A DNA stretch of 64,000 nt from JBKECF01 sp047974375 (lineage in GTDB: Bacteria > Bacillota > Clostridia > Lachnospirales > CAMZNU01), in assembly GCA_047974375.1 (NCBI GenBank), contig JBKECF010000095.1, forward strand, positions 1 to 64,000, read 5' to 3'. The translations under genes and the position numbers were made by a program. The stretch's first letter is position 1; every line of letters starts with the position of its first letter. Under the pieces are notes generated by a model, which had not been told where the DNA came from, searched no databases, and saw only the letters and a list, made by a program, of their open reading frames with translations. Below, in pieces: positions 62,644-64,000 of the stretch.

Positions 62644-64000
62644 ATGAAAATACTAAATGACCTTTTAGAAGATAAAGGTGGAAATTATATACTACCCTTT
62701 CTATGGATGCATGGGGAGAATCATGAAATTATTAGGGAAGAGATTAATAAAATAGAAGAATGTGGGATTAAGGAAATATGCATAGAATCAAGGCCCCACC
62801 CAGATTTTTGTGGAGATGGCTGGTGGGAGGATTTAGATTTTATAATAAGTGAGGCAAAAAAAAGAAATATGCTAGTTTGGGTACTAGATGATGATAAATT
62901 TCCTACAGGTCATGGAAATGGTAGTTATAAAAACAAATATCCAGAGCTTTCCAAAGTATATTTAGCAGAAAGGCACGTGGATGTGGTTGGACCTACAAAG
63001 GAAAGTGCTCTTCTAATAAATCCTTTTTTAGGTGAAGATGGTAAGTTAATAGGTGTAGTTGCTTGTAAAAAAACTAATACTGAAACTCTAGAGGTATGTC
63101 AGAAGGATTATATTGATTTAAGTAATAAAGTACATAATGGCTTTGTGTATTTCGACTTACCAGAGGGTCGCTATAGAATATTTGTAATTTTTACAACTCA
63201 AAAAAACGGAGGTAGAGATAACTATATAAATTTAATAGATGAAAAGTCTGTAAGAGTTTTAATTGATGAAGTCTATGAAAAACATTATAGCCGCTATAAA
63301 GCTGATTTTGGAAAAACCTTTGCTGGTTTTTTTTCAGACGAACCTGAACTAGGCAATACTTTGGGCTACAGTTTTAAGGAAAAACTAGGCAATAGCGATG
63401 TAAAATTACCATGGAGTGAGAGATTATATACAGAGCTTGTTGAAAAATGGGGCGATGATTTTCTTGTCAATTTGCCAGCGCTATGGCATCCCATGGAACA
63501 AAAAACTAATTCCATAAGAAGTGAGTATATGGATATTCTTACTAAGTTGATATACAAATGTTTTTCTGGTCAAATTGGCAGTTGGTGTGAGAAACACGGA
63601 GTAGAATATATTGGTCATATTATAGAAGATGACAATGCACATAGCAGATTAGGCTGTAGTGTTGGCCATTATTTTAGGGAACAAAAAGGTCAGCATATGT
63701 CGGGAATAGATGTTGTCCATTTTCAAATAATGCCAGGCTTTGAAGAAAAAATTCATCAATGGATTGCTGGTGATGCTGATGGGGAGTTTTTTCATTTTGC
63801 CTTAGGAAAAATGGGAAGCTCGGCAGCTCATATAGATTCAAAGAAAAATGGACGTGCATTGTGTGAGATATTTGGGAACTATGGTTGGGCTGAAGGTGTG
63901 TCATTAATGGAGTGGCTAACAAATCACATGGTAGTTCGTGGCATAAATAATTTTGTTCCTCATGCTTTTTCTCCGCTTTTTCCAGACAAAGATTGCCCAC
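62644..64000 (+). CDS. Glycoside hydrolase-like protein, N-terminal part (runs off window; GH106-like)
   Basis: 452 residues are visible with no stop before the window end. TGGAGGAAAAAA precedes the ATG at 62644. The N-terminus (LPFLWMHGENHEIIREEINKI) and the EVCIESRPHPDF-like segment (CIESRPHPDFCGDGWW) match a TIM-barrel family close to GH106-type rhamnosidases and related proteins. AGFFSDEPELGNT near 225 and DIVHFQIMPGF-like sequence near 360 carry likely acid residues. No signal peptide. It fits the rhamnose-glycan theme of the island. The family call is by pattern only. Confidence 0.7.
   Translation, partial: MKILNDLLEDKGGNYILPFLWMHGENHEIIREEINKIEECGIKEICIESRPHPDFCGDGWWEDLDFIISEAKKRNMLVWVLDDDKFPTGHGNGSYKNKYPELSKVYLAERHVDVVGPTKESALLINPFLGEDGKLIGVVACKKTNTETLEVCQKDYIDLSNKVHNGFVYFDLPEGRYRIFVIFTTQKNGGRDNYINLIDEKSVRVLIDEVYEKHYSRYKADFGKTFAGFFSDEPELGNTLGYSFKEKLGNSDVKLPWSERLYTELVEKWGDDFLVNLPALWHPMEQKTNSIRSEYMDILTKLIYKCFSGQIGSWCEKHGVEYIGHIIEDDNAHSRLGCSVGHYFREQKGQHMSGIDVVHFQIMPGFEEKIHQWIAGDADGEFFHFALGKMGSSAAHIDSKKNGRALCEIFGNYGWAEGVSLMEWLTNHMVVRGINNFVPHAFSPLFPDKDCP

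Overview
The window is a low-GC (roughly 30 %) Gram-positive chromosome segment. Flagellar cap (fliD), parAB, smc, ftsY, a WTA-type tagO, LTA-synthase and LCP genes, mutL with the endonuclease motif, a prepilin-like gene and several radical-SAM/Trx-type anaerobe genes point to a motile member of the Clostridia (Lachnospirales-like gut or fibre-degrading type). Genus and species cannot be fixed from the sequence alone. No rRNA, tRNA, CRISPR or complete insertion sequence was seen.

Layout. 1-2.3 kb: minus-strand single genes (CoA-disulfide reductase fragment, HPr-like protein without the active His, glutathione peroxidase, trmB). 2.6-9.5 kb: plus-strand envelope and housekeeping run (LCP, SEC-C protein, tsaC, rpiB, upp, tagO, secG, LTA-synthase-like). 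9.8-14.6 kb: mutL, a 160-nt cloverleaf-like inverted-repeat element, fliD with a putative chaperone, HdeD. 15.1-20.8 kb: a RiPP locus made of an XRE/TPR regulator, two SdpI-like membrane proteins each followed by a Cys-heptad precursor peptide, a radical SAM/SPASM maturase and an ABC exporter. Twin palindromic operators and a sigma-A-like promoter precede the precursor genes. 20.8-29.4 kb: Gfo/Idh/MocA pair, yqeG, LacI regulator, TlpA-CcdA redox pair, Orn/Lys/Arg-decarboxylase-like enzyme, TraX, copper-amine-oxidase-like surface protein, thioredoxin. 29.9-36.4 kb: parA, parB, smc, ftsY.

36.5-44.1 kb: a multi-cassette accessory region. A leader of about 320-460 bp, holding a terminator for the upstream gene, a promoter and a hairpin-rich 5' UTR, occurs four times. 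Copies 1-3 precede a Sec-exported protein gene followed by a small membrane protein gene; copy 4 precedes a truncated membrane protein and an ABC ATPase. The promoter spacer contains a poly-T tract of 10, 16, 12 or 8 Ts, so spacing between -35 and -10 differs between copies. Several cassettes are broken by frameshift, start loss or deletion. The whole looks like an evolving set of toxin/immunity (bacteriocin-like) cassettes.

44.3-48.2 kb: lysA, a lipoprotein, an orphan pseudopilin, a coiled-coil protein and a beta-carbonic anhydrase. 48.5-64 kb: a glycan-utilisation island with GH29 fucosidase, SASA-type acetylesterase, solute-binding lipoproteins, YesMN-type two-component system, GH78 rhamnosidase, LplB-LplC-LplA transporter, an internally deleted glycosidase and a glycosidase running off the right end. 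The set suggests use of rhamnose- and fucose-containing, acetylated polysaccharides.

Two related families of short palindrome-rich intergenic repeats (A: 787, 17559, 46884, partial 48262; B: 14637, 58275, fragment 25377) are scattered between genes. They have MITE-like ends and hairpins with compensatory changes, and in two places a repeat end supplies the stop codon of the adjacent gene.
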